A DNA stretch of 35,057 bases from Pelovirga terrestris (GTDB taxonomy: Bacteria > Desulfobacterota > Desulfuromonadia > Desulfuromonadales > Geopsychrobacteraceae). The first letter of the stretch is position 1; each line of letters begins with the position of its first letter. A model generated the notes under the pieces. That model was not told the DNA's origin and searched no databases. It was given only the letters and a program-made list of their open reading frames with translations. The stretch is from positions 1-35,057 of the forward strand of contig NZ_JACWUN010000021.1 of the NCBI RefSeq assembly GCF_014773365.1, written 5' to 3'. The translations under genes were made by a program, and so were the position numbers. Shown here one piece after another: positions 7,296-15,433 of this stretch.

Positions 7296-8126
7296 TTAGC
7301 CGATCAGGCCACCGAATAATGCGCCGAAGGTCTTGTTTAAAATACTTTTATCAGCGGTTTTGCGCGACGCACTGACCCGCTGGGCTTGATGGTAGGGAGG
7401 CGGTGGCTGGGCACCGACCACCACCTGCGCCAGTTCCTTACGTTCATCGTGATGCAGGGTGATTTCTTCGGTCCAGAGGCCGTGGGTACCGGTATCGAAC
7501 AGGGATAAAAAGGGCACCGGCAGACTGAGTTTTTCCAGCTTTAACGGTTGCTCTCCAGCATTGTTGATGCGTACCGGGGTAATGGCGCGATGAACACGCA
7601 CCGGCAGATCATCGAGATGCAGACGTCCACTGGTCGTGGTCGCGTAACAGAGCTCCCCTTCCATGGTCGACGGACCAAACCAGGTATCGGACAGGCGCGT
7701 CGCGGCAATATCCAGCAAGGTGTGATGGCGCTGTTGCAAGCGAGCGCGAACCCACAAAGGAGTACTGACATAAAAACTGACCTGCTCAGCGGCGGGAATC
7801 AGAATCGGCCCCGCCGACTTGATCACCACTGAACGATCCGCCAGCAACGGCTCGATCAGCAGTTCCTCATTGGTGTGGGAAAAGACATGGCGTTCAATCG
7901 TTCCTTCGGCACAGGCGTTATCCCCTTCTTCACTTAAGGTCCAGCTTGAGGGGGTATCATCCGGCCAGAGACTGCTGCGGTGGCAAAACTGCCACTCTTG
8001 TTCATAGCGTCGTACGACAAAGGTCAAGGGCCCGAGGTGCCAGCACATCCCCAAGCCAACAGGCGGTGATAACAGCCCCCACCAAACCGACTCCCCTGCC
8101 CTTAGAATGTTATCTTTTGTTGCCAT
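7296..8126 (-). CDS. DUF432-like protein of unknown function
   Basis: A 276-aa protein without signal peptide or clear membrane helices. The N-terminus (GESVWWGLLSPPVGLGMCWHLGPLTFVVRR) and the overall beta-rich make-up resemble DUF432 proteins, whose function is unknown. The ATG at 8126 is preferred because GGAG lies six bases upstream; an in-frame ATG 15 codons earlier has no ribosome site. It directly precedes mscS on the same strand, so a role connected with the channel or with osmotic stress is possible. The domain name comes from memory of the family and is moderately certain; the biochemical function is not known. Confidence 0.65.
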   Translation of the reverse strand: MATKDNILRAGESVWWGLLSPPVGLGMCWHLGPLTFVVRRYEQEWQFCHRSSLWPDDTPSSWTLSEEGDNACAEGTIERHVFSHTNEELLIEPLLADRSVVIKSAGPILIPAAEQVSFYVSTPLWVRARLQQRHHTLLDIAATRLSDTWFGPSTMEGELCYATTTSGRLHLDDLPVRVHRAITPVRINNAGEQPLKLEKLSLPVPFLSLFDTGTHGLWTEEITLHHDERKELAQVVVGAQPPPPYHQAQRVSASRKTADKSILNKTFGALFGGLIG

Positions 8127-8262
8127 TGTTCTCTCCATCAGCCAACGGATGATGTATGCTAACATCATCATTTAGAAGCAGTTGTAGATCGCTGCGCAAC
8201 CACAGTCAAGTCTGCAACCATCGTCCGGGTCAGCTAACGCCAAATTATCGCCAACGCAATTG

Positions 8263-8291
8263 TTGACATATGCCATTTGATATTATTATGC
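8263..8291 (+). promoter_or_regulatory. Candidate promoter of lon
   Basis: A perfect TTGACA at 8263-8268 precedes the AT-rich TATTATTATG at 8281-8290. The -10 spacing is ambiguous: TATTAT at 8284-8289 gives 15 bases and TTATGC gives 17. It lies about 75 bases upstream of the lon start. No clear heat-shock (sigma-32) or CIRCE element was seen. Confidence 0.35.
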
Positions 8292-8363
8292 TGACGGGTT
8301 TGAACCCCGGTGTGGCATTCACACGGGACGACACACAAAGCAAAACATGGAGTGATATTTCCT

Positions 8364-10793
8364 ATGCATGATAACTTTGAAGATCATGACGAGTCGATAG
8401 AATACGAAATTGAAGTGGAAACCGATGCCGACGTGCAGGCGGTTCCTGATGATGGGCTGGTGCTGGCACGCGACATGCTGCCGGCGCGTCTGCCGATTAT
8501 CCCCCTGCGCCCACGCCCGGCATTCCCGGGGGTGATTATCCCGTTGACGGTCAATGGCGAGGCGCGGGTGCGTACGATCAAACAGGCGATGGAGACCGAT
8601 TCCCAGGCCATCGGTCTGGTCATGGTGCAGGAACTAGATGAGGAAGATTCCACCACCAATCTGCAACGGGTCGGGGTCGCCGCTAAAATCCTCAAGCTGA
8701 TCCACAAGGAAGAGAACAGCGCCCATGTGCTGGTCAACAGTCTGGAACGCTTCAGTCTTGATGACGTGGTGGAAATGGACGGAGTCATCTATGCCGATGC
8801 CACCTACTATTTAAGCACCACATCACGTGAAAACCCGGAGCTTAAAGCCTATTCCATGGCGATCATTTCAACCCTTAAGGAATTGGTGCAGATTAATCCC
8901 TTGTACTCCGAAGAGATCAAACTGTTTCTCGGGCGGGCAAGCATGGATGATCCGGCGCGGCTGACCGATTTTGCCGCCAACCTGACCAATGCCGACGGTT
9001 TTGAACTGCAGCAGGTGCTGGAGACCTACAGCCTCCAGCGCCGTATCGAAAAGGTCCTGGTGCTGCTGAAAAAAGAGCTGGAGGTCTCGCGCCTGCAGAC
9101 GAAAATCTCCCAGAAGATTGAGGAGAAAGTGTCCGCCCAGCAACGTGATTTTTTCCTGCGCGAACAATTCAAGGCGATCAAAAAGGAACTGGGGCTGGAG
9201 AAAGAGGGCAAAGTCACTGAGATCGAGAAATTCCAGAAACGCCTGAAGAACCTGACCCTTAACGACGAAGCACAAAAAGCCGTTGATGAAGAGATCGAAA
9301 AACTGCAACTGATTGAACCTTCCTCGCCGGAATACAATGTCAGTCGTAACTATCTCGACTGGTTGACGGTTCTGCCGTGGGGCAAGTTCAGCAAGGACTC
9401 CTACGATCTGAATCGCGCCCGCAAGGTGCTCGACCGCGACCACTACGGGCTGGAGGATGTCAAGGAACGGATTCTCGAATTTATTGCTGTTGGTAAAATG
9501 AAGGGCGATATTTCCGGCTCGATTCTGTGTCTGGTCGGCCCCCCCGGCGTCGGCAAAACCTCCGTCGGCAAGAGCGTCGCCAGTGCTCTTAAACGCAAAT
9601 TCTATCGTTTTTCCGTCGGCGGCATGCGCGATGAAGCTGAAATCAAAGGGCACCGGCGCACCTATATCGGGGCGATGCCGGGTAAGGCGATTCAGGCGAT
9701 GAAAAGCGCCGGCACCGCCAATCCGGTGCTGATGCTCGACGAAATTGATAAGATCGGCGCTTCCTTCCAGGGCGATCCGGCCTCGGCCCTGCTCGAAGTG
9801 CTGGATCCGGAGCAGAACGGCAGCTTCCGCGATCACTACCTCGACGTGCCGTTTGACCTATCCAGCGTGCTCTTTATTGCCACCGCCAACCAGCTCGACA
9901 CGATTCCGGCGCCGTTGCTTGACCGCATGGAAATTATCCGCCTGTCCGGCTATATATTGGAAGAAAAGCTCGAAATCGCCCGCCGCTTTCTGATTCCCAA
10001 GGCCCTTAAAAGCCATGGCATGACCCGCGCCCAGGTCGGCATCGACAAGGCGGCCCTGATCGCTATTGTCGATCGCTACGCGCGCGAAGCCGGGGTCCGC
10101 GGGCTGGAGAACCAGATCAAGAAAATCATGCGCAAGGCCGCCATGGAGTTTGCCCAGGGACGCGAGGAGAAGATCCGGGTCACCAAGGCGGAAATCGAAA
10201 AATTCCTCGGCAAAGCGATCTTTACCGAAGAAGATCTGATCAAAAATGCCCCCGGCGTGGTCACCGGCCTGGCCTGGACCCGCATGGGCGGCGCCACCCT
10301 GCAGATCGAGGCAACGACCATGAAGAGCAAGAGCAAGGGCTTCAAGCAAACCGGACAGCTCGGCAAGGTCATGGTGGAGAGCTCCGAGATTGCCTACTCC
10401 TATGTCATGGGGCATCTGGACGACTACCACATCCCTGAAGACTACTTTGACACCCACTTTATCCACCTGCACGTACCCGCCGGGGCCACCCCCAAGGATG
10501 GGCCGTCGGCCGGGGTGACCATGACCACCGCGTTGTTGTCGATGATCATGAAGAAACCGGTGCGCAAAAAACTCGGCATGACCGGCGAACTGTCCCTGAC
10601 CGGCAGCGTCCTGCCGGTAGGGGGCATCAAGGAAAAGACCATCGCAGCCCGGCGCGCCGGCCTTACCAGCCTGATCTTTCCGGCAGAAAACCGCAAAGAC
10701 TATGATGATCTGCCCGACTACCTGCGCGCCGGGCTGGAAGTCCATTTTGTCAAAACCTATCCGGAAGTTTTTAAACTGGCACTCTCAGCGTAA
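8364..10793 (+). CDS. lon: ATP-dependent Lon protease
   Basis: A cytoplasmic AAA+ serine protease of 809 aa that degrades damaged and regulatory proteins. The N-terminal substrate-recognition domain begins near LPIIPLRPRPAFPGVIIPL (about residues 44-62) and is followed by a coiled-coil linker. The ATPase has Walker A GPPGVGKTS at about 392 and Walker B VLMLDEIDKI. The protease domain has the PKDGPSAG catalytic Ser at about 715 and its partner Lys in GGIKEK at about 756. The ATG at 8364 is chosen because it begins an acidic extension and has GGAG upstream; a GTG 18 codons earlier is open but lacks such a site. Length and motifs match full-length bacterial Lon (LonA). A small helical protein follows after 44 bases. 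Confidence 0.97.
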   Translation: MHDNFEDHDESIEYEIEVETDADVQAVPDDGLVLARDMLPARLPIIPLRPRPAFPGVIIPLTVNGEARVRTIKQAMETDSQAIGLVMVQELDEEDSTTNLQRVGVAAKILKLIHKEENSAHVLVNSLERFSLDDVVEMDGVIYADATYYLSTTSRENPELKAYSMAIISTLKELVQINPLYSEEIKLFLGRASMDDPARLTDFAANLTNADGFELQQVLETYSLQRRIEKVLVLLKKELEVSRLQTKISQKIEEKVSAQQRDFFLREQFKAIKKELGLEKEGKVTEIEKFQKRLKNLTLNDEAQKAVDEEIEKLQLIEPSSPEYNVSRNYLDWLTVLPWGKFSKDSYDLNRARKVLDRDHYGLEDVKERILEFIAVGKMKGDISGSILCLVGPPGVGKTSVGKSVASALKRKFYRFSVGGMRDEAEIKGHRRTYIGAMPGKAIQAMKSAGTANPVLMLDEIDKIGASFQGDPASALLEVLDPEQNGSFRDHYLDVPFDLSSVLFIATANQLDTIPAPLLDRMEIIRLSGYILEEKLEIARRFLIPKALKSHGMTRAQVGIDKAALIAIVDRYAREAGVRGLENQIKKIMRKAAMEFAQGREEKIRVTKAEIEKFLGKAIFTEEDLIKNAPGVVTGLAWTRMGGATLQIEATTMKSKSKGFKQTGQLGKVMVESSEIAYSYVMGHLDDYHIPEDYFDTHFIHLHVPAGATPKDGPSAGVTMTTALLSMIMKKPVRKKLGMTGELSLTGSVLPVGGIKEKTIAARRAGLTSLIFPAENRKDYDDLPDYLRAGLEVHFVKTYPEVFKLALSA

Positions 10794-10837
10794 AGGTTCA
10801 TCACCTGCAGCTGGATCAAACAAGGAGAAGGTAATTC

Positions 10838-11062
10838 ATGACCCACCAGGAAATCAGAACGGCACTGCTCAAGCTGTCAACCGAAGAGCAAAAAGCCTTT
10901 GTCCTTGAAACCCTGCCGATCCTGGCCCGCGATCTGGTCAAGGAACCCGGTTTCATGATGCAACTCTTTCCGGTGCTGCTGGGCATTCTCAAGGAGAGTG
11001 GCATGGATTTACAGCAACTGATGCAACTGGCGGCAATGATGAATGGTCAGCAGCAACAGTAG
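10838..11062 (+). CDS. Small helical protein of unknown function
   Basis: A 74-aa protein with AAGGAG ten bases before its ATG. It is predicted almost entirely alpha-helical, with two leucine/methionine-rich amphipathic segments (KAFVLETLPILARDLV; QLFPVLLGILKESGMDLQQL) and a Gln-rich tail. There is no signal peptide and no convincing membrane span. I do not recognise a family. It lies 44 bases after lon with no terminator between, so it is likely co-transcribed with it. Its stop codon is the first base group of a heptamer tandem repeat, so changes in repeat number would leave the protein intact. Confidence 0.7.
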   Translation: MTHQEIRTALLKLSTEEQKAFVLETLPILARDLVKEPGFMMQLFPVLLGILKESGMDLQQLMQLAAMMNGQQQQ

Positions 11063-11151
11063 TGACCAGTGACCAGTGACGAGTGACCAGTGACGAGTGA
11101 CCAGTGACGAGTGACGAGTGACCAGTGACCAGTGACGAGTGACCAGTGACC
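11061..11151. repeat. Heptamer tandem repeat (13 units)
   Basis: Thirteen uninterrupted 7-base units, each AGTGACC or AGTGACG, run from the stop codon of the small helical protein toward trpS. The order of the C and G variants is C C G C G C G G C C G C C. The array is non-coding and ends 53 bases before the trpS start. Such arrays change length by slippage. Confidence 0.95.
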
Positions 11152-11204
11152 CATGAGCCACCAGCCACCATACGTTGCCAGTAATTAGCGGAGACATACT
11201 GAAT

Positions 11205-12170
11205 ATGCGCGTTTTGTCCGGCATCCAGCCTTCCGGCTCCCTGCATCTGGGGAATTTTTTCGGCATGATGAACAAGATGATTGCCCACCAGGAGCAGCAA
11301 GATCTGTTCTGCTTTATCGCCAACTATCATGCCATGACCAGCCTTGCTGACGGCAAACAACTGGCGACCGGCACCCTGGAGGCGGCAGCCAACTTTATCG
11401 CCCTGGGGATGGATCCCGAAAAAAGCACCTTCTGGGTGCAGTCTGATGTTCCGGAAGTGCAGGAACTGACCTGGATTCTTTCCAACTTCACCCCCATGGG
11501 ACTTTTGGAGCGTTGCCACAGCTACAAAGACAAGGTCGCCCAGGGGATTAAACCGAACCACGGCTTATTCGCCTATCCGGTACTGATGACCGCCGATATC
11601 CTGCTGTTCCAAAGCGATCTCGTACCGGTCGGCAAAGACCAGAAACAGCATCTGGAGGTCGCCCGCGATATCGCCATCAAATTCAACAATGAATATGGTG
11701 AGATCTTCACCGTGCCGGAAGCCGAGATCGACGAAGATGTAGCCACGGTTCCCGGCCTCGATGGACGCAAGATGAGCAAGAGCTACGGCAATACCATCGA
11801 TCTGTTCCTCGGGGAGAAGGCGCTGCGTAAACAGATCATGCGCATCGTCACCGATCCGACCCCGGTGGAAGAAGCGAAAAACCCTGACACCTGCAATATC
11901 TTCCAGATCTACCGGTTGTTCCTCGACGGTGACGGGGTAGCAAGCCTGCGCCGGCGTTATCTGACTCCGGGCTTACGCTACGGTGATGTCAAGCAGGAGC
12001 TGTTTGAAACGGTGCGCGACTTTTTTGCTCCGTACGCAGCAAAACGCGATGCACTGCTCGCCGATCCCGATACCGTGCGCAAACAGCTCAAACAGGGGGC
12101 GGAAAAAGCCCGGGCAGTGGCCGCCAAAACCCTGCATAAGGTGAGAAAAAAAACGGGGTTGGTGTACTAA
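11205..12170 (+). CDS. trpS: Tryptophan-tRNA ligase
   Basis: Class I aminoacyl-tRNA synthetase (321 aa) that charges tRNA-Trp with tryptophan in the cytoplasm. The nucleotide-binding HIGH-type motif appears as SGSLHLGN at residues 10-17 and the second signature as KMSKS at residues 189-193. GIQPSG at the N-terminus and the length are normal for the bacterial enzyme. The ATG at 11205 gives the usual MRVLSGIQPSG start, with GGAG upstream; an upstream in-frame ATG at 11175 would add ten residues not seen in the family. The gene sits downstream of a variable heptamer array, which could alter its leader. Confidence 0.97.
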   Translation: MRVLSGIQPSGSLHLGNFFGMMNKMIAHQEQQDLFCFIANYHAMTSLADGKQLATGTLEAAANFIALGMDPEKSTFWVQSDVPEVQELTWILSNFTPMGLLERCHSYKDKVAQGIKPNHGLFAYPVLMTADILLFQSDLVPVGKDQKQHLEVARDIAIKFNNEYGEIFTVPEAEIDEDVATVPGLDGRKMSKSYGNTIDLFLGEKALRKQIMRIVTDPTPVEEAKNPDTCNIFQIYRLFLDGDGVASLRRRYLTPGLRYGDVKQELFETVRDFFAPYAAKRDALLADPDTVRKQLKQGAEKARAVAAKTLHKVRKKTGLVY

Positions 12171-12182
12171 AGACATCAATCA

Positions 12183-12256
12183 GCCACCAAGGCTCAAAGA
12201 CCACCAAGAAAAGCTTTATTTTTTGATATTCTTGGAGATCTTGGTGCCTTGGTGGC
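12183..12256. repeat. Imperfect inverted repeat after trpS
   Basis: Two 28-base arms (12183-12210 and 12229-12256), beginning GCCACCAAGGC, match at 24 of 28 positions around an 18-base AT-rich loop. It lies between the convergent trpS and DUF4177-like genes and could serve as a transcription stop. The sequence looks like a dispersed repeat rather than a simple terminator, because no clean T run follows. Confidence 0.75.
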
Positions 12257-12305
12257 GAAAATGCTTTTTTGGCCTTTAAACCAATGTCATCAAACACAAA
12301 GAATC

Positions 12306-12494
12306 TTACTCCGTTACCGGCTCCGACTCTTCGCGGGTGAAGGTGACAAAGGCCATCCCTGGCCGACGGCTGGCCTCACGCATGGCAAAATGGACCCCTT
12401 CTAACTGCCACCCTTGCGCGGTCCAGTCGTTCAGTATCTGTTCCAGGCGGTGGTCATCCACCTGGCTGGTTTCGACAACTTTGTAACGCAGCAT
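12306..12494 (-). CDS. DUF4177-like small protein
   Basis: A 62-aa protein starting MLRYKVVETSQVDDHRLEQI, then LNDWTAQGWQLEGVHFAMRE and a short strand. The pattern (YKVVE, LE..LN, GWQLEGV) fits the small DUF4177 fold, whose function is unknown. The ATG at 12494 has AAGGA seven bases upstream; longer in-frame starts add a segment with no family resemblance. It is divergent from the DUF2835 gene, with 54 bases between the starts, so a shared bidirectional promoter region is likely. Confidence 0.65.
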   Translation of the reverse strand: MLRYKVVETSQVDDHRLEQILNDWTAQGWQLEGVHFAMREASRRPGMAFVTFTREESEPVTE

Positions 12495-12548
12495 CGCTTT
12501 ATCCTTGTGATCGTTATGTGCACATGATCGGTTGAAAGCTAACAGCCA

Positions 12549-12794
12549 ATGACCAACGCAGGGCAACGACAGTTTTTTTTCTCTGTCCACATCAGCCAAC
12601 AGGAATTTCTCAAATATTATCAGGGCGCCGCAGAATTCGCCCTGGTGAGGTCAGAATGCGGGCGCAGGCTACGTTTCCCCGCACTGCGCCTGCGCCCTTT
12701 TCTCTCTCATCACGGAATCAACGGTCGCTTTGTCCTCACCGTTGACCAAGACAATCGCTTTCTCAGCCTTCAGCAGGTCCATCCCCGACGCTGA
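12549..12794 (+). CDS. DUF2835 family protein
   Basis: An 81-aa protein whose core (FFFSVHISQQEFLKYYQGAA, then GRRLRFPALRLRPFLSHHGI and GRFVLTVDQDNRFLSLQQV) matches my memory of DUF2835, a small conserved family of unknown function. A good ribosome site is not evident before the ATG. Its 3' end overlaps the last 32 bases of the convergent M48 peptidase gene. The overlap and the missing Shine-Dalgarno would make an automatic caller likely to drop it, but the family match argues that it is real. Confidence 0.72.
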   Translation: MTNAGQRQFFFSVHISQQEFLKYYQGAAEFALVRSECGRRLRFPALRLRPFLSHHGINGRFVLTVDQDNRFLSLQQVHPRR

Positions 12795-14046
12795 GACCGG
12801 CATTGGTCGGCGTCCTTTGTTGCAGCCACTCAACCCGCTCTATCATGGGTGGATGCGAATAATGAAAGGCGGCATAGAGGGGATGCGGAAACAGGGAGCT
12901 TAAATTTTCCCTAGCCAGGGTCACCAGACCCGTCGCCAAGGGCATGCCGCTGCCGACCAGGTCAATGGCAAACTGGTCAGCCTGACGCTCATGGCGGCGT
13001 GACCACCAGCTGCTCACCGGCGTCCAGAAGAAACCCAACAGCCCCGCCAGCCAGCCGAGCAGCAACACCTGACCGACAAACGACAGTTCATCCATCCCAA
13101 ACCAGCCCGGCAGCATGTGGGTATTGAGCAGATAAAAAGCGACAAAGCAGCTTGCTAGCGCCACGATCTGCCCCTTGATCAAGCGCTGCCGCAGGTGACC
13201 GCAGCGCCAGTGCCCGAGCTCGTGAGCGAGGACCGCGAGCAATTCCTCATCGTTGAGCTGCTCCAGCAGGGTATCAAAGAGCACCACCCGCTTGACCTTG
13301 CCGATCCCGGTGAAATAGGCATTGCTGTGACCGCTTCTTTTTGATGCGTCGACCTGGAGAATTTTTCCTGCTTTGACGCCGGCGCGCTCCAGCAGCGATC
13401 GTACCCGCTCCTCCAGTTCCGGCTTATCCAGCGGCTTGAAGGTAAAAAACAAGGGTTCAATCAGATAGGGGGACAGCAGTAACAAAAACACCGATAAGCC
13501 GGCCCAGAACCCCCACACCCACAACCACCAGCTGTGCGGCGCCGCCTGCACCAGCCACAGGGCCCCGCCGGCCAACAGCACAAACAGCAGGGTACCAATC
13601 AGCAGGGACTTGACCAGATCGGTCAGCCACAGCCCAATCCCCATGCGGTTAAAACCGAAACGCGCCTCAAGGACAAAGTTGCGGTAGAGGGAAAACGGGA
13701 TACCGACCAGGGACTGGACCAGGGCCAGCACACCAAAAAAGAGCAGCCCGTGGAGGATGAAGTGATCGCTCACACCGGCGATGAGCCGATCGTACCAGGG
13801 CAGCAGCCCGCCGAAGATAAAAACCAGGGTCAAGATCACCCCCAGCAGGGTTTCGATCAAACCGATTCGCTCTTTGGCCAGAGCGTATTCCTCGCTGCGC
13901 CTGAGGCGTTCTTCATCGATGCGCTGGGCAAACAGGGGGGGCAGTTGTCCGGCTGCCAGACGTCGATGGCGCACATTGAGCCAATCAAGCAGCAGTTGGG
14001 CCGCGACCATCAGCAGGTAACCGAGCAATAACAATAGCTTGATCAT
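12763..14046 (-). CDS. M48 family metallopeptidase, CAAX-protease (Ste24) type
   Basis: An integral-membrane zinc peptidase of 427 aa, resembling Ste24/CAAX prenyl protease 1. The zinc site HELGH lies at about residues 275-279 in VLAHELGHWRCGH, and the third ligand Glu is in RRHERQADQFA. Hydrophobic helices occupy the first 220 residues (GYLLMVAAQLLLDWL and others), and two more follow the active site. SNAYFTGIGKVKRVVLFDTLL is the typical substrate-cleft segment. Bacteria lack prenylated CAAX proteins, so the natural substrate is unknown; membrane-protein quality control is plausible. The ATG overlaps the U32 gene stop as ATGA, which fixes the start and indicates translational coupling. Confidence 0.9.
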   Translation of the reverse strand: MIKLLLLLGYLLMVAAQLLLDWLNVRHRRLAAGQLPPLFAQRIDEERLRRSEEYALAKERIGLIETLLGVILTLVFIFGGLLPWYDRLIAGVSDHFILHGLLFFGVLALVQSLVGIPFSLYRNFVLEARFGFNRMGIGLWLTDLVKSLLIGTLLFVLLAGGALWLVQAAPHSWWLWVWGFWAGLSVFLLLLSPYLIEPLFFTFKPLDKPELEERVRSLLERAGVKAGKILQVDASKRSGHSNAYFTGIGKVKRVVLFDTLLEQLNDEELLAVLAHELGHWRCGHLRQRLIKGQIVALASCFVAFYLLNTHMLPGWFGMDELSFVGQVLLLGWLAGLLGFFWTPVSSWWSRRHERQADQFAIDLVGSGMPLATGLVTLARENLSSLFPHPLYAAFHYSHPPMIERVEWLQQRTPTNAGLSVGDGPAEG

Positions 14047-15263
14047 CGGGGACGCTCCCGGCGGATCAGATCCCCCTCTTCGGCCCACTGCGGCAAGTCC
14101 AGCAGCAACTCGGAATTGGGCTGACCGGCGGCCAGAGGTTGACCGTCACGATCAGTGATCCGCTCAGCGACAAAGGCTTGCTGCCGCATCTGCGGGCCGA
14201 TCAGTTCCAGCGTATCGCCGGCAAAAAAACGGTTACGCCCGGCGACCCACAAGCCTTTTTCATCCCGCCGGACAAAGCCGACAAAATCATGGGTACGGAT
14301 GTAATGGGTATCAGCAGCGTGAATCGCCGCTCCTTGATCACCGAGCAACAGTCCGGTGGTATAGGGGCGATGGCTGACCTTTTCCAGTTCGCTGCGCCAG
14401 AGCGGATCGACAGCGGTCGGATCCGCACTCAAACGATCGATGGCAGCGCGGTAAATGCGCGCTGTCGTCGCCACGTAATAGAGGCTCTTCATCCGCCCTT
14501 CCACCTTGAAGCTGCTGATACCTGCTGCCATGAGTTGCGGCAGCTGGTCGATCAGGCACAGATCACGGCTGTTCATGATATAGGTGCCGCGTCCATCCTC
14601 CTCGATGGCAAAGCGCTCATCCGGACGGGTCTCTTCCACCAGGGCATAGTTCCAGCGACAGGGCTGGGCGCAGTCGCCGCGATTGGCACTGCGCTCCAGC
14701 AGAGCGGTCGACAGCAGGCAGCGGCCGGAGTGGGCAACACACATAGCACCATGGACAAAGCATTCAAGCGCTATCGCTGTCTGCCCGGCAAAGGCACGAA
14801 TATCCTCCAACGTCAGTTCCCGCGCCAGGTTGATGCGGGAGGCACCACTTTGACGCCAGAATTCCGCCGCCCGCGGGTTGCAGCTGTTGACCTGGGTGGA
14901 GATATGGATGGCGCGCCGGGGGTCAACGCGACGGATGGTGGTCAACACCCCCGGATCGGCAACGATGTAGGCATCCAGGTCAAGCGGCTTGAGCTCTTCC
15001 AGCAATGCTTCTAAGGCAGTAAATTCGGACGGGCGCAGGGAGGCGTTAAGGGTCAGATAGAGGGCGACATGGGCAGCGGCGGTGATTGCCCGCGCCTGAC
15101 GCAGATCATCCAGCGAGAAGTTACCGGCATGGGCACGTAGACCGAACGCCTCACTGCCCAGATATATAGCGTCGGCACCAAAACGCACGGCGGTTTTAAG
15201 CTTTTCCATGTCCCCGGCAGGAAGCAGCAGCTCCGGTCGGGGAGTAGACGAATCGATGGTCAT
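14043..15263 (-). CDS. Peptidase U32 family protein (TrhP/YegQ-like)
   Basis: A 406-aa member of the U32 family, several of which act in prephenate-dependent tRNA or cofactor hydroxylation rather than as proteases. The family signature is complete at about residues 167-185 (ECFVHGAMCVAHSGRCLLS), with the conserved Cys residues that can bind an Fe-S cluster (further Cys in CAQPCRW). The N-terminus PELLLPAGDMEKLKTAVRFG is the expected barrel start. The ATG at 15263 is followed by a normal N-terminus; only a weak GAGA lies upstream. The M48 peptidase gene starts inside its stop codon. I do not assign a specific substrate. Confidence 0.88.
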   Translation of the reverse strand: MTIDSSTPRPELLLPAGDMEKLKTAVRFGADAIYLGSEAFGLRAHAGNFSLDDLRQARAITAAAHVALYLTLNASLRPSEFTALEALLEELKPLDLDAYIVADPGVLTTIRRVDPRRAIHISTQVNSCNPRAAEFWRQSGASRINLARELTLEDIRAFAGQTAIALECFVHGAMCVAHSGRCLLSTALLERSANRGDCAQPCRWNYALVEETRPDERFAIEEDGRGTYIMNSRDLCLIDQLPQLMAAGISSFKVEGRMKSLYYVATTARIYRAAIDRLSADPTAVDPLWRSELEKVSHRPYTTGLLLGDQGAAIHAADTHYIRTHDFVGFVRRDEKGLWVAGRNRFFAGDTLELIGPQMRQQAFVAERITDRDGQPLAAGQPNSELLLDLPQWAEEGDLIRRERPR

Positions 15264-15347
15264 CAATAATCTCTTTCGCGCAGAATGTTCATATTGGAGC
15301 CCCGCACAATACCATAGACGGTAGAAGTGAAGACACCGGCAGGCGCA

Positions 15348-15408
15348 CAAAAAAGAACCGGTGAAACAGATCCCCTTTTTTCACCTCAAGGGGAATCTGA
15401 TTCACCGG
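15348..15408 (-). terminator. Terminator after the rhodanese gene
   Basis: Arms 15358-15376 and 15389-15408 (CCGGTGAA...CCCCTT against AAGGGG...TTCACCGG) form an imperfect stem of about 19 bp. On the minus strand the stem is followed by TTCTTTTTTG. It lies 26 bases beyond the TGA that ends the full-length rhodanese frame, rather than just after the internal TGA. That placement supports the longer gene. Confidence 0.75.
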
Positions 15409-15433
15409 AAAAAGTGAGCAGTTGTTCTGCGAA

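Noticed and set aside
9858-10745. 295-aa minus-strand open frame opposite lon
   Set aside because: It is a composition effect of GC-rich coding sequence, with no family resemblance, and is fully inside lon.
11061-11151. CRISPR-like array
   Set aside because: The heptamers are directly adjacent, without spacers, and far too short to be CRISPR repeats.
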